Part shown: in pieces, positions 10,006 to 19,236 of the stretch | Layout of the letters: each line of letters opens with the position of its first letter | Numbering within the stretch: the stretch's first letter is position 1 | From: an uncultured Flavobacteriaceae bacterium | GTDB lineage: Bacteria; Bacteroidota; Bacteroidia; Flavobacteriales; Flavobacteriaceae | NCBI GenBank assembly: GCA_943842625.1 | Contig: CALTCK010000008.1 | Span: 1 to 64,000 of the forward strand | Length of the DNA stretch: 64,000 nucleotides | Direction: 5' to 3' | Notes under the pieces: generated by a model | Told to the model about the DNA's origin: nothing | Databases searched by the model: none | What the model saw: the letters and a program-made list of their open reading frames with translations, nothing else | Translations under genes and position numbers: made by a program

Positions 10006-10698
10006 ATGAAATCTGCAGATCATATCAATATCGATGGTTTTAAACACGTATCCTACCGTATAACTGCTTTATCAGAAGAAGAAGCAGTTACTAAAAGCGA
10101 ATCATATTTTTACAAGCTAAACGAAAGGAGATCGGTTAGGGACTATTCGGATAAATGGATCCCAAAGAAAATTATTGATAATTTAATTAAAAGTGCTTCA
10201 ACAGCACCATCAGGGGCACATAAACAACCTTGGACTTTTTGTGCAATTTCAAATCAAGAGTTAAAATCCAAAATAAGAAAAGCAGCCGAAATTGAAGAAA
10301 AAAAAAGTTACCAATCTCGAATGAGTGAACGTTGGAAAAAAGATCTGAAACCTTTAGGTACTAATATGAATAAACCCTTTTTAGAAATTGCCCCTTGGCT
10401 GATTGTTGTTTTTAAAAAACCCTACGATTTTGACAAAGATGGTAATAAAATAAATAACTATTATGTAAATGAATCTGTTGGCATCGCTTGTGGTATGATG
10501 ATATCAGCCATACAAAATGCTGGATTAGTTACGCTTACCCATACTCCTAGTCCAATGAATTTTTTATCTAAGATACTTAATAGGCCTAGTAATGAAAGGG
10601 CATTTTTATTACTTCCAGTGGGCTATCCTAAATTTCCGACCTATGTACCAGATATTAAGAGAAAAGCTTTAAAAAAAGTATCAGCGTATTATACATAG
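10006..10698 (+). CDS. Iodotyrosine deiodinase-like nitroreductase
   Basis: A flavoprotein of the nitroreductase superfamily, 230 residues. The FMN-binding RRSVR motif is at 41-45 and STAPSGAHKQPW at 65-76. The residues that bind the amino acid zwitterion in iodotyrosine deiodinase (Glu, Tyr, Lys) are present as E98, Y102 and K123. The spacings of 4 and 21 are those of the human enzyme, and the region around them (RMSERWKKDL, TNMNKPFLEIAP) also matches that family. It therefore probably binds a halogenated tyrosine and dehalogenates it reductively, rather than acting as a general nitroreductase. Unlike the vertebrate form it has no membrane anchor. It sits between the Crp regulator and the SulP gene. 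Confidence 0.85.
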   Translation: MKSADHINIDGFKHVSYRITALSEEEAVTKSESYFYKLNERRSVRDYSDKWIPKKIIDNLIKSASTAPSGAHKQPWTFCAISNQELKSKIRKAAEIEEKKSYQSRMSERWKKDLKPLGTNMNKPFLEIAPWLIVVFKKPYDFDKDGNKINNYYVNESVGIACGMMISAIQNAGLVTLTHTPSPMNFLSKILNRPSNERAFLLLPVGYPKFPTYVPDIKRKALKKVSAYYT

Positions 10699-10773
10699 TA
10701 AGTGGAAACCGCAATTTTAATTAGATTTTTTAGGATAACACCTAATGTTACTTTAAAAGCTAATTGTATTACT

Positions 10774-10781
10774 TACTTTTG
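10774..10781 (+). promoter_or_regulatory. Putative -7 promoter box (TACTTTTG)
   Basis: Matches TAnnTTTG and lies 18 bases before the SulP start codon. No clear -33 element was seen. It suggests SulP has its own promoter rather than relying on the gene upstream, 100 bases away. Confidence 0.45.
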
Positions 10782-10798
10782 TAAAGATTTTTTGACTC

Positions 10799-12547
10799 AT
10801 GAAATTAAGCAAATTATTTCCTATCCTGGATTGGCTCCCAAATTATAAAAAAGAATGGCTTCGAGGTGATCTAATCGCCGGAATAACGGTAGGTATCATG
10901 CTGATCCCTCAAGGAATTGCTTATGCATTGATTGCTGGTTTACCTCCAATATATGGGCTATACACAGCATTAATACCGCAAGTAATTTATGCCTTTTTAG
11001 GAACCTCAAGACAATTAGCAGTTGGACCTGTTGCTATGGACTCCCTGGTTGTCGCTGCAGGAATAGCTACATTAGCCGAGGTTGGTTCTGATCAATTTAT
11101 CGAGTTTGCTATTTTATTAGCCTTAATTATGGGACTACTTCAAATAGTGTTTGGGCTATTTCGTCTAGGTTTTATCGTGAATTTTTTATCAAAACCAGTA
11201 ATTAGTGGTTTTACTTCAGCTGCAGCAATTATTATAGGATTAAGTCAATTAAATAATTTTTTAGGAATAAATGTAGATCGTAATAATAAGCTTCAATATT
11301 TATTATATGATGCTTTTCAACATGTTGAAGAAACACATTGGTTAACTTTTGCAGTTGGAATTACGTCTATATTGGGAATGATCTTGATAAAGGAGTATTT
11401 TAAAAAAATTCCTGCCGCATTAGTTATTGTATTACTTTCTATTTTAGTTGTTAGATTTTTTAATTTAGATCTTCTAGGAGTAGCTATTATCGGAGAAATA
11501 CCACAAGGTTTACCAAATTTTAAAATACCTGTATTTGATAAACAAATCCTAATTAAATTATTCCCAATAGCATTAACACTTTCTTTAATAGCTTATTTAG
11601 AGGCTATTTCTATCGCAAAATCATTAGAGCCAAAACATTCAGAGTATAAAGTAGTCCCAAATCAAGAATTAATTGCCTTAGGGATGAGTAATTTTATTGG
11701 TTCTTTTTTTCAAACATATCCAGCAACAGCTGGTTTTTCTAGAACCGCAATTAACGAGGAGTCAAAGGCAAAAACCCCTTTATCTTCATTAATTTCAGCA
11801 TTAATTATTGCTTTTACACTTGTTTTTTTAACCCCCATATTTTATTATTTACCCAAAGCAGTTTTAGCAGCTATTATTATGGTGGCAGTATTTAGACTAT
11901 TGGATATTAAAACACCTAAAAAACTATTAAAATTTGCAAAAACAGACCTAGTTATCTTAATTATTACTTTAATAGTAACAGCTACAGCTGGTATAATAGA
12001 AGGAATATTTACTGGAGTCGCCTTATCTATTATTCTTCTTATTTACAAGAGTACTTTTCCTCATATGGCAATTTTAGGAAAAGTTCCAGGAACTCATTTT
12101 TATCGAAATACAAAAAGATTTAATGAAGTAGAAATTCATGATGAAATATTAATTATTCGTTTTGATGCACAATTAGATTTTGCAAATACAGCTTATTTTA
12201 AAGATAAACTTGAGGATTATTCTAAGTTAAAAGGAAATGGGTTAAAGCTCCTAGTTTTAGATTGCGAAAGTATTAATAGAATTGATAGTAGTGCTATCTT
12301 CACCTTAATTGAGTTGTTAGATTATTTTAATCAAAAAGAAGTAACTATGGCTTTTGCTAGTTTAAAAGGTCCCGTTAGAGATAAAATTATTAACTCTGGA
12401 TTTATGGAAAAAGCAAATGAAACTTTATTTTTTATGGGGATTCAAGAAGTTGTAGATTGGTATCATACCGGCATAAAACAAGATAAATTTTACAAATACT
12501 TAAAACAAAATAATAAAAGAAAAAAAAATAATGATAGTGTAACATAA
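10799..12547 (+). CDS. SulP family anion permease with STAS domain
   Basis: A transporter of the SLC26/SulP family, 582 residues. It has a membrane domain of many helices (about residues 25-425) with the family signature near the N-terminus (LIPQGIAYALIAGLPPIYGL) and a cytosolic STAS domain (about 440-550) containing the DSS motif in RIDSSAIF. Substrates of the family include sulfate, bicarbonate and other anions. The neighbouring rhodanese and persulfide dioxygenase-like genes favour a sulfur oxyanion here, by inference. It has a likely own promoter. The lysine-rich tail after residue 565 is probably disordered. Confidence 0.9.
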   Translation: MKLSKLFPILDWLPNYKKEWLRGDLIAGITVGIMLIPQGIAYALIAGLPPIYGLYTALIPQVIYAFLGTSRQLAVGPVAMDSLVVAAGIATLAEVGSDQFIEFAILLALIMGLLQIVFGLFRLGFIVNFLSKPVISGFTSAAAIIIGLSQLNNFLGINVDRNNKLQYLLYDAFQHVEETHWLTFAVGITSILGMILIKEYFKKIPAALVIVLLSILVVRFFNLDLLGVAIIGEIPQGLPNFKIPVFDKQILIKLFPIALTLSLIAYLEAISIAKSLEPKHSEYKVVPNQELIALGMSNFIGSFFQTYPATAGFSRTAINEESKAKTPLSSLISALIIAFTLVFLTPIFYYLPKAVLAAIIMVAVFRLLDIKTPKKLLKFAKTDLVILIITLIVTATAGIIEGIFTGVALSIILLIYKSTFPHMAILGKVPGTHFYRNTKRFNEVEIHDEILIIRFDAQLDFANTAYFKDKLEDYSKLKGNGLKLLVLDCESINRIDSSAIFTLIELLDYFNQKEVTMAFASLKGPVRDKIINSGFMEKANETLFFMGIQEVVDWYHTGIKQDKFYKYLKQNNKRKKNNDSVT

Positions 12548-12563
12548 GTTACCACCATTAATT

Positions 12564-12571
12564 TAAATTTG
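12564..12571 (+). promoter_or_regulatory. Putative -7 promoter box (TAAATTTG)
   Basis: Matches TAnnTTTG, 31 bases before the start of the MBL-rhodanese gene, leaving a leader of plausible length. No convincing -33 element. Confidence 0.45.
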
Positions 12572-12601
12572 TTATAAATTTCATATTTAGAATTTATTAC
12601 T

Positions 12602-14020
12602 ATGAAAGTAGAACAATTATTTACCGGATGTCTTGCAGAGATGGCTTATTACATTGAGTCTAATGGGGAAGCAGCAGTAGTAGATCCTTTGAGAGAGACA
12701 GAACCCTATATACAAATGGCAAAAGCTGATCAGGCTAAAATAAAATATATATTTCTAACACATTTTCACGCCGATTTTGTTTCCGGACAATATGATTTAG
12801 CTCTTAAAACAGGTGCAAAAATTATCTTTGGCCCCAATGCAACGACAGAATATAATATTTATAATGGAGCTGATGGGGAAGAATTTTTTATAGGAAATAG
12901 TAAAATAACCTTATTACATACTCCCGGGCATACTATGGAATCATCATCTTACTTAATAACGGATGAAAATGGGGACACTCCTTTTGTTTTAACTGGAGAT
13001 GCTCTTTTTATTGGAGATGTTGGTCGTCCAGATTTGGCAGTAAAAGATGGCGCTATAACGGAAGAGGATCTTGCCGGACACTTATTTGATTCTTTAAGAA
13101 ATAAAATAATGACCTTACCAGATGACATTGTTATATATCCAAGTCATGGTGCAGGTTCTGCTTGTGGAAAAAATATAAGTTCAGCAACTTATGATACATT
13201 AGGTAATCAAAAGAAAACTAATTATGCTTTAAGAGCCAACATGTCGAGAAAGGAGTTTATTGAAGAAGTGATCTCTGGTTTAAAGCCACCACCACAATAT
13301 TTTCCTAATAATGTTCGAATGAACAAATCAATTAATACAAATATTGATGAAGTTTTACACAAAGGTACAACTCCATTAGATCCTTCAACATTTAAAAGAT
13401 TAAGTGACCAAAAAGACGTCTTAGTTATAGATACTCGCTCTAAAGAAGCATACTCAAATGAGGGGACTATTCCTGGCGCATGGTATATTGGTATTGATGG
13501 AAGTTTTGCGCCCTGGGTTGGAGCTTTAGTTTCAGATATCAACCAAAAAATAATATTTATTACAGATGATGAATTACGTATACATGAAATTGTCACTCGT
13601 TTTTCAAGGGTTGGATATGATAACACTTTAGGTTATTTGAATGGAGGCGTCGCAAATTGGAAATCTTATGGTTATGAATTAGAATTCATTGAATCCATAT
13701 CAGCTAGTAGGTTTGTAGATATGTTAGCCGAAGAAAAAGTTGAAAAACCAATTGATGTTCGGAAAGAATCTGAATATTTTTCAGAACATGTTATTGGAGT
13801 AGAAAATTTTCCGTTAGATGACATCCACACAAATTTTAAAAAGATTAATCCAGAGAAAAACTATTTTTTGCATTGTAAATCTGGTTATCGTTCTTTAATT
13901 GCTGCTTCTATATTTAAAGCAAATGGAGTGAAGAAAGTAACTAATATAGAAGGAGGATTTAAGGAAATCGTCAAAACAAAGATCCCTCTGTCTGATTATA
14001 TTTGCCCCACAAACTTTTAA
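12602..14020 (+). CDS. MBL-fold hydrolase with two rhodanese domains (persulfide dioxygenase-like)
   Basis: A protein of 472 residues. The N-terminal metallo-beta-lactamase domain (about 1-240) carries THFHADFVSG and further histidines of the ETHE1 persulfide dioxygenase/glyoxalase II group. Two rhodanese domains follow. The first (about 255-355) has no cysteine at the active-site loop, so it is probably structural. The second (about 365-465) has C425 in HCKSGYRS and should accept a sulfane sulfur. Such fusions pass persulfide between the rhodanese and the iron dioxygenase to yield sulfite. Cytosolic. It is followed by a single-domain rhodanese 44 bases downstream, which supports a sulfide/persulfide oxidation role. 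Exact substrate is inferred. Confidence 0.9.
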   Translation: MKVEQLFTGCLAEMAYYIESNGEAAVVDPLRETEPYIQMAKADQAKIKYIFLTHFHADFVSGQYDLALKTGAKIIFGPNATTEYNIYNGADGEEFFIGNSKITLLHTPGHTMESSSYLITDENGDTPFVLTGDALFIGDVGRPDLAVKDGAITEEDLAGHLFDSLRNKIMTLPDDIVIYPSHGAGSACGKNISSATYDTLGNQKKTNYALRANMSRKEFIEEVISGLKPPPQYFPNNVRMNKSINTNIDEVLHKGTTPLDPSTFKRLSDQKDVLVIDTRSKEAYSNEGTIPGAWYIGIDGSFAPWVGALVSDINQKIIFITDDELRIHEIVTRFSRVGYDNTLGYLNGGVANWKSYGYELEFIESISASRFVDMLAEEKVEKPIDVRKESEYFSEHVIGVENFPLDDIHTNFKKINPEKNYFLHCKSGYRSLIAASIFKANGVKKVTNIEGGFKEIVKTKIPLSDYICPTNF

Positions 14021-14064
14021 TGAAATTCTATAAATAGCATATTAAAATAAAACCATATAATTGA

Positions 14065-14376
14065 ATGAAAAATATAAATAATATCGAATTTAAAGAGCTT
14101 ATTAGTAAAAATTCTGAAGCCATAATCATTGATTGCAGAACCGAAAGTGAGTGGGACGAGGGAAGGATTAAAAACGCTGTTTTATTGGATCTTTTTGAAT
14201 CACAACTATTTATGCAAAAAATTGAGAATTTTGATAAAAGTAAAATGTATTTGGTCTATTGCAGAAGTGGCTCAAGGAGTGTGGCTGCTTGTCAGATTCT
14301 AGAATCTGTTGGTATTAAAAATGTTTATAATCTTACAGGAGGTATCACGGACTGGAATGGCGATATCATTGTTTAA
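14065..14376 (+). CDS. Single-domain rhodanese-like protein
   Basis: A sulfurtransferase-like protein of 103 residues with the active-site loop CRSGSRS (C66) and the early motif IIDCRTESEWDEG. It has no signal peptide, so it is cytosolic. It lies directly after the MBL-rhodanese gene and 14 bases ahead of the HMA-domain gene, so all three are probably co-transcribed. It likely carries persulfide sulfur between partners; the acceptor is not evident. Confidence 0.9.
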   Translation: MKNINNIEFKELISKNSEAIIIDCRTESEWDEGRIKNAVLLDLFESQLFMQKIENFDKSKMYLVYCRSGSRSVAACQILESVGIKNVYNLTGGITDWNGDIIV

Positions 14377-14390
14377 TTAAATTCAAAAAA

Positions 14391-14657
14391 ATGACTACAA
14401 TAATAAAAATTCAAAACTTAAAATGTGGTGGTTGTGCAAATACAATTATGAAAAAAATTTCAACTATTGAAAACGTAACAAATGTAAACGTAAATATTGA
14501 AAAGTCTACTGTTACATTTGATTCTCTTACTCAAAATGAAATTACAATTGTAAGACACAAAATGGCTGTATTGGGGTATCCTGCTGACGGTGAAAGTAAT
14601 TCCGTGGTCTCAAAGGCAAAATCATATTTTAGCTGTGCAGCAGGTAAAATGGCATAA
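14391..14657 (+). CDS. Heavy-metal-associated (HMA) domain protein
   Basis: A small protein of 88 residues with a ferredoxin-like HMA fold. The metal-binding motif is a variant, LKCGGC (C12 and C15), in place of the more usual MxCxxC. A third cysteine lies in the C-terminal tail (SYFSCAAGKMA). Proteins of this kind bind Cu(I) or other soft metals. There is no P-type ATPase or metal regulator nearby. Its position at the end of the rhodanese genes suggests it serves the sulfur module or handles metal thiolates, which is inference only. Confidence 0.85.
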   Translation: MTTIIKIQNLKCGGCANTIMKKISTIENVTNVNVNIEKSTVTFDSLTQNEITIVRHKMAVLGYPADGESNSVVSKAKSYFSCAAGKMA

Positions 14658-14723
14658 AATTAATTATTCATAGTGGAATTTCTTAATTAAGCAATAGATA
14701 ATCTTAGAAAAATATTAAGTATA

Positions 14724-15734
14724 ATGCTCGAATGGATTAAATATAAAATCATCAAAAAAAAGCTATTAAAAAAAGCTATTGAGCATACTACTTTAAAAGA
14801 AATAGAAGAAAAACACAAAAATCCAAATGAAGACTTATTTAATGATTCAAGTTATTTCAATGGTTTAGGGGATGATGGATCCTTCTTTTTGGTAAGACAA
14901 AGTTTTAGAACTAGCAGAGGAAATGAATTTTGGTTAGAATTATTTTTTTCTGATATAGGATTGTTACGTTTAAAAAATCATCCTGGTAAGGAAGGTGACG
15001 GATTTCATCAAGGAAATTTGAAATTTGACTGCCTGCAACTTGGTGAGAAATGGAATGTTAGTTTTAATGGAGAATTGGACTTAAATGGGAAAAGTAAAAA
15101 AGTTGAATTTGATCTTATTTTTTCAGCGAAAACTCCGATTGTAAATTTTCATAATGCTATGATAGTCGACGCTACTGCGAGAGCTATTGCAAAAGGAAAA
15201 TGGTCGAAATCATTCTTTGAAAAACTAAAAGATTCAAAAAAACACCATTTCGAACAGGGTGGGAATTTGATCGGAAGTGTAACAATTGATCAAGATAAAA
15301 GGGATGTAAATTGGTCTTCGATGAGAGACCATAGTTGGGGAATACGAAAATGGAGTGGCTGGAAAAGACATGTTTGGCTTTGTGGAATGATGGAAAATGG
15401 TCAGTCCTTTAACGTTTCCATGGTTGAATATGATTACATGGGACAATTAACAGCAGGATTTATCACTGAAGGAAATCAAATACATTATTTAAGAGAATTT
15501 CCTTTGATCACTGAGTTTGCATCAAATCCAATTCATCCAGAAAAACTAAACCTTAGGTTAAAATATTCTGATAATAAAGAGTACCTCTTAAATTATAAAC
15601 AAAAAACTTTTGTTCCCTATAATATGGATGGAGAATACATAATTAATGAAGGGATTTCATCTGGGACCGTAAATGGAATTAAATTGAAATTAGTTACAGA
15701 ATTCGGATTTAACCCAAAGCATTATGATTTATAG
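14724..15734 (+). CDS. AttH/DUF7064-like beta-barrel protein paired with a dikinase
   Basis: A protein of 336 residues without a signal peptide. After a short helical N-terminus it consists mostly of beta-strand-like sequence. It has the motif RDHSWGIRKW at 201-210, the hallmark of the AttH/CrtC-like (lipocalin-like double-barrel) proteins now split into DUF7064/DUF7065. The family's enzyme activity is not established; related CrtC proteins hydrate carotenoids. Its end overlaps the start of the rifampicin-phosphotransferase-like gene by 11 bases, so the two are made together and probably act on the same molecule. I identified it by motif only; the family name is from memory. Confidence 0.6.
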   Translation: MLEWIKYKIIKKKLLKKAIEHTTLKEIEEKHKNPNEDLFNDSSYFNGLGDDGSFFLVRQSFRTSRGNEFWLELFFSDIGLLRLKNHPGKEGDGFHQGNLKFDCLQLGEKWNVSFNGELDLNGKSKKVEFDLIFSAKTPIVNFHNAMIVDATARAIAKGKWSKSFFEKLKDSKKHHFEQGGNLIGSVTIDQDKRDVNWSSMRDHSWGIRKWSGWKRHVWLCGMMENGQSFNVSMVEYDYMGQLTAGFITEGNQIHYLREFPLITEFASNPIHPEKLNLRLKYSDNKEYLLNYKQKTFVPYNMDGEYIINEGISSGTVNGIKLKLVTEFGFNPKHYDL

Positions 15735-18090
15735 ATTCGATTCAAAAGAAGAAGGAACAAATCTGGGAGGAAAAGGAAAAGGACTTTCGATGTTGAATTT
15801 TTATGGATTTTCTGTTCCTGATTTTATGGTCATTACGCCTTCAAGTATAGAAACCTTTCTAAATGAACCTTCAAAATATATTGAGTGGATGTCAAGCAAG
15901 CCGAAAGCTGTTCGCTCAAGTGGAGTGAAAGAAGATGGTGAAGAACATTCTTACGCCGGACAATACGATTCTTTTTTAAATCAAAAAACAGAAAATGAAA
16001 TAGTAAAAGCTGTTCAAGACTGTGTTGCCTCAGCTAGATCAAATAGGGTTAAAAAATATGATGACGGGAAAAAACTGGTCAATCTTCCAGATGGAATTGC
16101 TGTAATCATTCAAGATATGGTTGACGCTAAGTATGCTGGTGTTGCATTTTCTGTTAATCCTGTTAATCACAGAAGAGATATGGTCAGTATCAATTTAGTG
16201 GAAGGTTTAGCCGATAAATTGGTGGATGGAAAAATTGAATCTGAAAATTTAATTATAAATAAATACGACACAGATACAATTTTTGAGTCTCAAATTGCTT
16301 CTCCTGAAATACTAAGAGAATTAATATCTGGATTGGAAAAGTTAGAACATGAAATTGGAAAACCTGTAGATGTTGAATGGGCTGTAGATCAAAATGATCA
16401 ATTGTTTTGGTTACAAGTTCGTCCTATTACAACACTTTCGGATATCCATCCCAATGAATTAGATTCAAAGCTTACCGCTAAAAAAGAGATTTTAACTCGT
16501 GCAAATATTGGAGAAATGATGCCAGGTCATTTATCGCCTTTATCGATTTCTACCTTTGGAAAAGCTATAGAGTATGGGATTCAAGAGTTTTATACAGAGT
16601 GTGGTGTCCAGAAAAAAATTATAAATAAGCATATTTATATTAAGTATTTTTATAATCATGGATTTATAAGTATGACAGGGTTGTATAAAATTGCTGATGC
16701 TATTATTTTACCAAAAAAATTATACATTGAATACAGTATTCTAGGGAGACCATTAGGAGGAAAATCATTGGACCCCGAAAGAAGTTTACTTGTACAATTA
16801 AACAATCAAAGAAAACAGTTCTCCTATTTAGGAAAAGCTAAAAAGAGATTGGGAAAATTAAGCAATTTAAATGCTAGCATTCATCAACCTAAAAATTTAG
16901 GAAAAAGAGATTTGTATGAATGGATTGATAGTCAACTACACAATTTAAATAAAGCTTACTCCTACCATTATTGTACTTCAGCTAAGTCCGGAAGTCAATA
17001 TTCTGCATTGATTAGTGCGATTAGCGGTGGCCCAATCCCTACTCCTAAAAGTAATGCCATTGCTTCCCATTTTTTAAGAAATATTGATGGAATTGTTGGG
17101 GCAGAATCGATTCAACAATTGAAAAACATAGCCAAGGCAATTGATTCCGAAAATTTAAACCTAGAAGGAATGACCGATGAGAAATTACTTAAGAGGATTC
17201 AATCCAATTCGAAAACGAATAAAGTATACAGTCAGTTTCTAGAGAATCATGGCCATAGATGTGTCAGAGAGGGAGATTTAAAAGAAAAAGATTGGTCACA
17301 AGAACCCATAAAACTTATTCCCGTAATTAGAAATATTGTGAAATCACAAGAGTTTGATTCCTCAACTGAAGCATTCGATATTAAAGATGCAATGAAAGAA
17401 TTGCCAAAAATGAATGGAGTAAAAAAAATGATTGTTAAAAAATTAGCTATGTCTACTAGAAAAGCTGTAGCCCTAAGAGAAATGAGTAAATCTGCTGCAA
17501 TTAAGTTTCAGCAAAAAATCAAATTTGCTTACATTGAATTAAGTAAAATTTTAATGCATGATGATTTATTAAATACAAAAGAAGACATTTTCTATCTTAA
17601 GCATAAAGAAATAGGCCTGTTAATTGAAGGAAAAATGAAAAGCCCCAATAAGCATATACAAGAGAGAAAAAAACTAGACACTCTCTATTCAAAAATGAGT
17701 TTTCATGAAGTTTATTTTGGACATCCTTTCCCTATAAAAAATACAATTCATCAAAAAGGTAACAAGGGTACGGTTGTAAGTCAAGGAAAAGTTCGGGGTA
17801 AAGTTAAAGTTGTGCGTACTTTGAATGACGCTGATAAATTGGTTAAAGGTGACATCATGATATGTGAATATACAGATATAGGCTGGTCCCCCTATTTTGC
17901 AATTATCGGAGGGATTATCACTGAAATTGGGTCTCCATTAAGTCACGGCGCAGTTGTAGCAAGGGAATATGGCATTCCTGCAATAGTTAATATGAAAGGT
18001 GCAATGAATAAATTTGAAGACCATCAAGAAATAATTATTGATACAACGCAGCAGAACGTTGTTCAACTCCTTAAGGATTCGAACATATGA
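15724..18090 (+). CDS. PEP synthase/rifampicin phosphotransferase-like dikinase
   Basis: A protein of 788 residues with the three-part layout of rifampicin phosphotransferase and PEP synthase. An ATP-grasp domain (PPDK_N type, about 1-245) carries GGKGKGLSML near the start and VRSSGVKEDGEEHSYAGQYD. A largely helical middle region spans about 260-670. A C-terminal swivelling phosphohistidine domain (about 690-785) holds H741 in SPLSHGAVVAREYG. The chemistry would be ATP-dependent phosphorylation of the histidine, then transfer to a substrate held by the middle region. It lacks the PEP/pyruvate-binding TIM barrel of true PEP synthase, so the acceptor is likely a small molecule. Its start overlaps the AttH-like gene by 11 bases. 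The substrate is unknown, and calling it antibiotic resistance would be unsupported. Confidence 0.8.
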   Translation: MIYRFDSKEEGTNLGGKGKGLSMLNFYGFSVPDFMVITPSSIETFLNEPSKYIEWMSSKPKAVRSSGVKEDGEEHSYAGQYDSFLNQKTENEIVKAVQDCVASARSNRVKKYDDGKKLVNLPDGIAVIIQDMVDAKYAGVAFSVNPVNHRRDMVSINLVEGLADKLVDGKIESENLIINKYDTDTIFESQIASPEILRELISGLEKLEHEIGKPVDVEWAVDQNDQLFWLQVRPITTLSDIHPNELDSKLTAKKEILTRANIGEMMPGHLSPLSISTFGKAIEYGIQEFYTECGVQKKIINKHIYIKYFYNHGFISMTGLYKIADAIILPKKLYIEYSILGRPLGGKSLDPERSLLVQLNNQRKQFSYLGKAKKRLGKLSNLNASIHQPKNLGKRDLYEWIDSQLHNLNKAYSYHYCTSAKSGSQYSALISAISGGPIPTPKSNAIASHFLRNIDGIVGAESIQQLKNIAKAIDSENLNLEGMTDEKLLKRIQSNSKTNKVYSQFLENHGHRCVREGDLKEKDWSQEPIKLIPVIRNIVKSQEFDSSTEAFDIKDAMKELPKMNGVKKMIVKKLAMSTRKAVALREMSKSAAIKFQQKIKFAYIELSKILMHDDLLNTKEDIFYLKHKEIGLLIEGKMKSPNKHIQERKKLDTLYSKMSFHEVYFGHPFPIKNTIHQKGNKGTVVSQGKVRGKVKVVRTLNDADKLVKGDIMICEYTDIGWSPYFAIIGGIITEIGSPLSHGAVVAREYGIPAIVNMKGAMNKFEDHQEIIIDTTQQNVVQLLKDSNI

Positions 18091-18118
18091 TGTTTTTATT
18101 TTAAATCACGATCTAGAC

Positions 18119-18994
18119 TTAATTTTTGCGAAAACCTGTTAATAATTGACCTAAAAATCCTTTGGGAAAATTTTCTTCATTTGAGAACCCTAATTCAATT
18201 TCTCCATTATCATCCGGAATATAATTAGTTTTAAATAAAAAATCCCAGATACTTAAGCTAATTCCAAAGTTTATTCCCTTGGGCTTGTTTTCTGGTAACG
18301 TTTTCATATGATGATATAAATGCATTACAGAATTATTTAGGATGTACTTGAAAGGACCCCAAGTTATTCTGATATTAGCATGATTTAAATGCCCAATAGT
18401 TATTGCAATAAAATGAACAATATAGGCTTGCTCTGGCTCAAAACCTCCTAATAACATAACCCCTAGAGTTTTTAACGGCTTGTATAGTATATTTTCCATC
18501 CAATGATATCGCAGGTGAGCAGCAAAGCCCATTTCTTTTACAGAATGATGAACTTTGTGAAACCGCCACAAAAAATCGTATTTATGCAATAAAACATGAG
18601 TCAACCATTGCACAAAATCTAGAATAATAAAAAAAACAACTAATTGAAATCCGACTGGCCAATTTGAAATATTGAAAACTGCTAGACTTTTTGTTGTAAT
18701 TCCTATTTTGTGAAAAAGCAACCCTAATACCTCGTAGTCTCCGCTTATTAGAATTGAAAAAATGAAAAAATTAAAAAACATGTAAAAACCATCCATCCAA
18801 AAATCTTTTCTAAAAAGCGATTGGTTTTTTCTCCAAGGAAAAATTATTTCAAGAAACCAAACTACTAGTGAAATGACGATTAGTCCCCAAAAGTAATTGT
18901 TATTCCAAGGAACTTTAAATAAAATGGAATCCAAAGTCCAATTTAAAGTTGAGGTAAATTCATTTATAAAGGCAGTAACATACTTTTCCATCAT
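18119..18994 (-). CDS. Sterol desaturase/fatty acid hydroxylase superfamily protein
   Basis: An integral membrane di-iron enzyme candidate of 291 residues with several hydrophobic segments and the histidine clusters of the superfamily: HVLLH, HKVHH, HLNH and HLYHH. These clusters bind the two irons on the cytosolic face. Members hydroxylate or desaturate lipids or carotenoids; the substrate here cannot be read from sequence. It converges on the dikinase gene with 28 bases between stops, and 242 bases of apparently empty DNA lie on its upstream side. Confidence 0.88.
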   Translation of the reverse strand: MMEKYVTAFINEFTSTLNWTLDSILFKVPWNNNYFWGLIVISLVVWFLEIIFPWRKNQSLFRKDFWMDGFYMFFNFFIFSILISGDYEVLGLLFHKIGITTKSLAVFNISNWPVGFQLVVFFIILDFVQWLTHVLLHKYDFLWRFHKVHHSVKEMGFAAHLRYHWMENILYKPLKTLGVMLLGGFEPEQAYIVHFIAITIGHLNHANIRITWGPFKYILNNSVMHLYHHMKTLPENKPKGINFGISLSIWDFLFKTNYIPDDNGEIELGFSNEENFPKGFLGQLLTGFRKN

Positions 18995-19236
18995 TACTGA
19001 TTTTGAAACATCAATGTTGTTATAAAAACGCCATCAAGAACACAATTATTTGGGTGCAAGTACTACAATTTATAAGCATTAAGCAAATATTTTAAATGAA
19101 AAAAGTTCTGTTTACTTAAAAATACTGTTATTTAATCTTGCAGGAAATATTATTCCAATCTGAATAAGTGAAATAAAAAGTATCAAATAGATTTTCACCT
19201 CCAGCTTTTAGATATAAATTTTGATTAAAGTAAAAA

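Noticed and set aside
15724-18090. Rifampicin resistance gene
   Set aside because: Only the domain layout is shared with Rph. The coupled AttH-like gene suggests another substrate, and resistance cannot be read from sequence.
18995-19236. A hidden gene or RNA in the 242-base gap
   Set aside because: AT-rich sequence with no open frame of note, no tRNA-like fold and no strong hairpin seen by eye.
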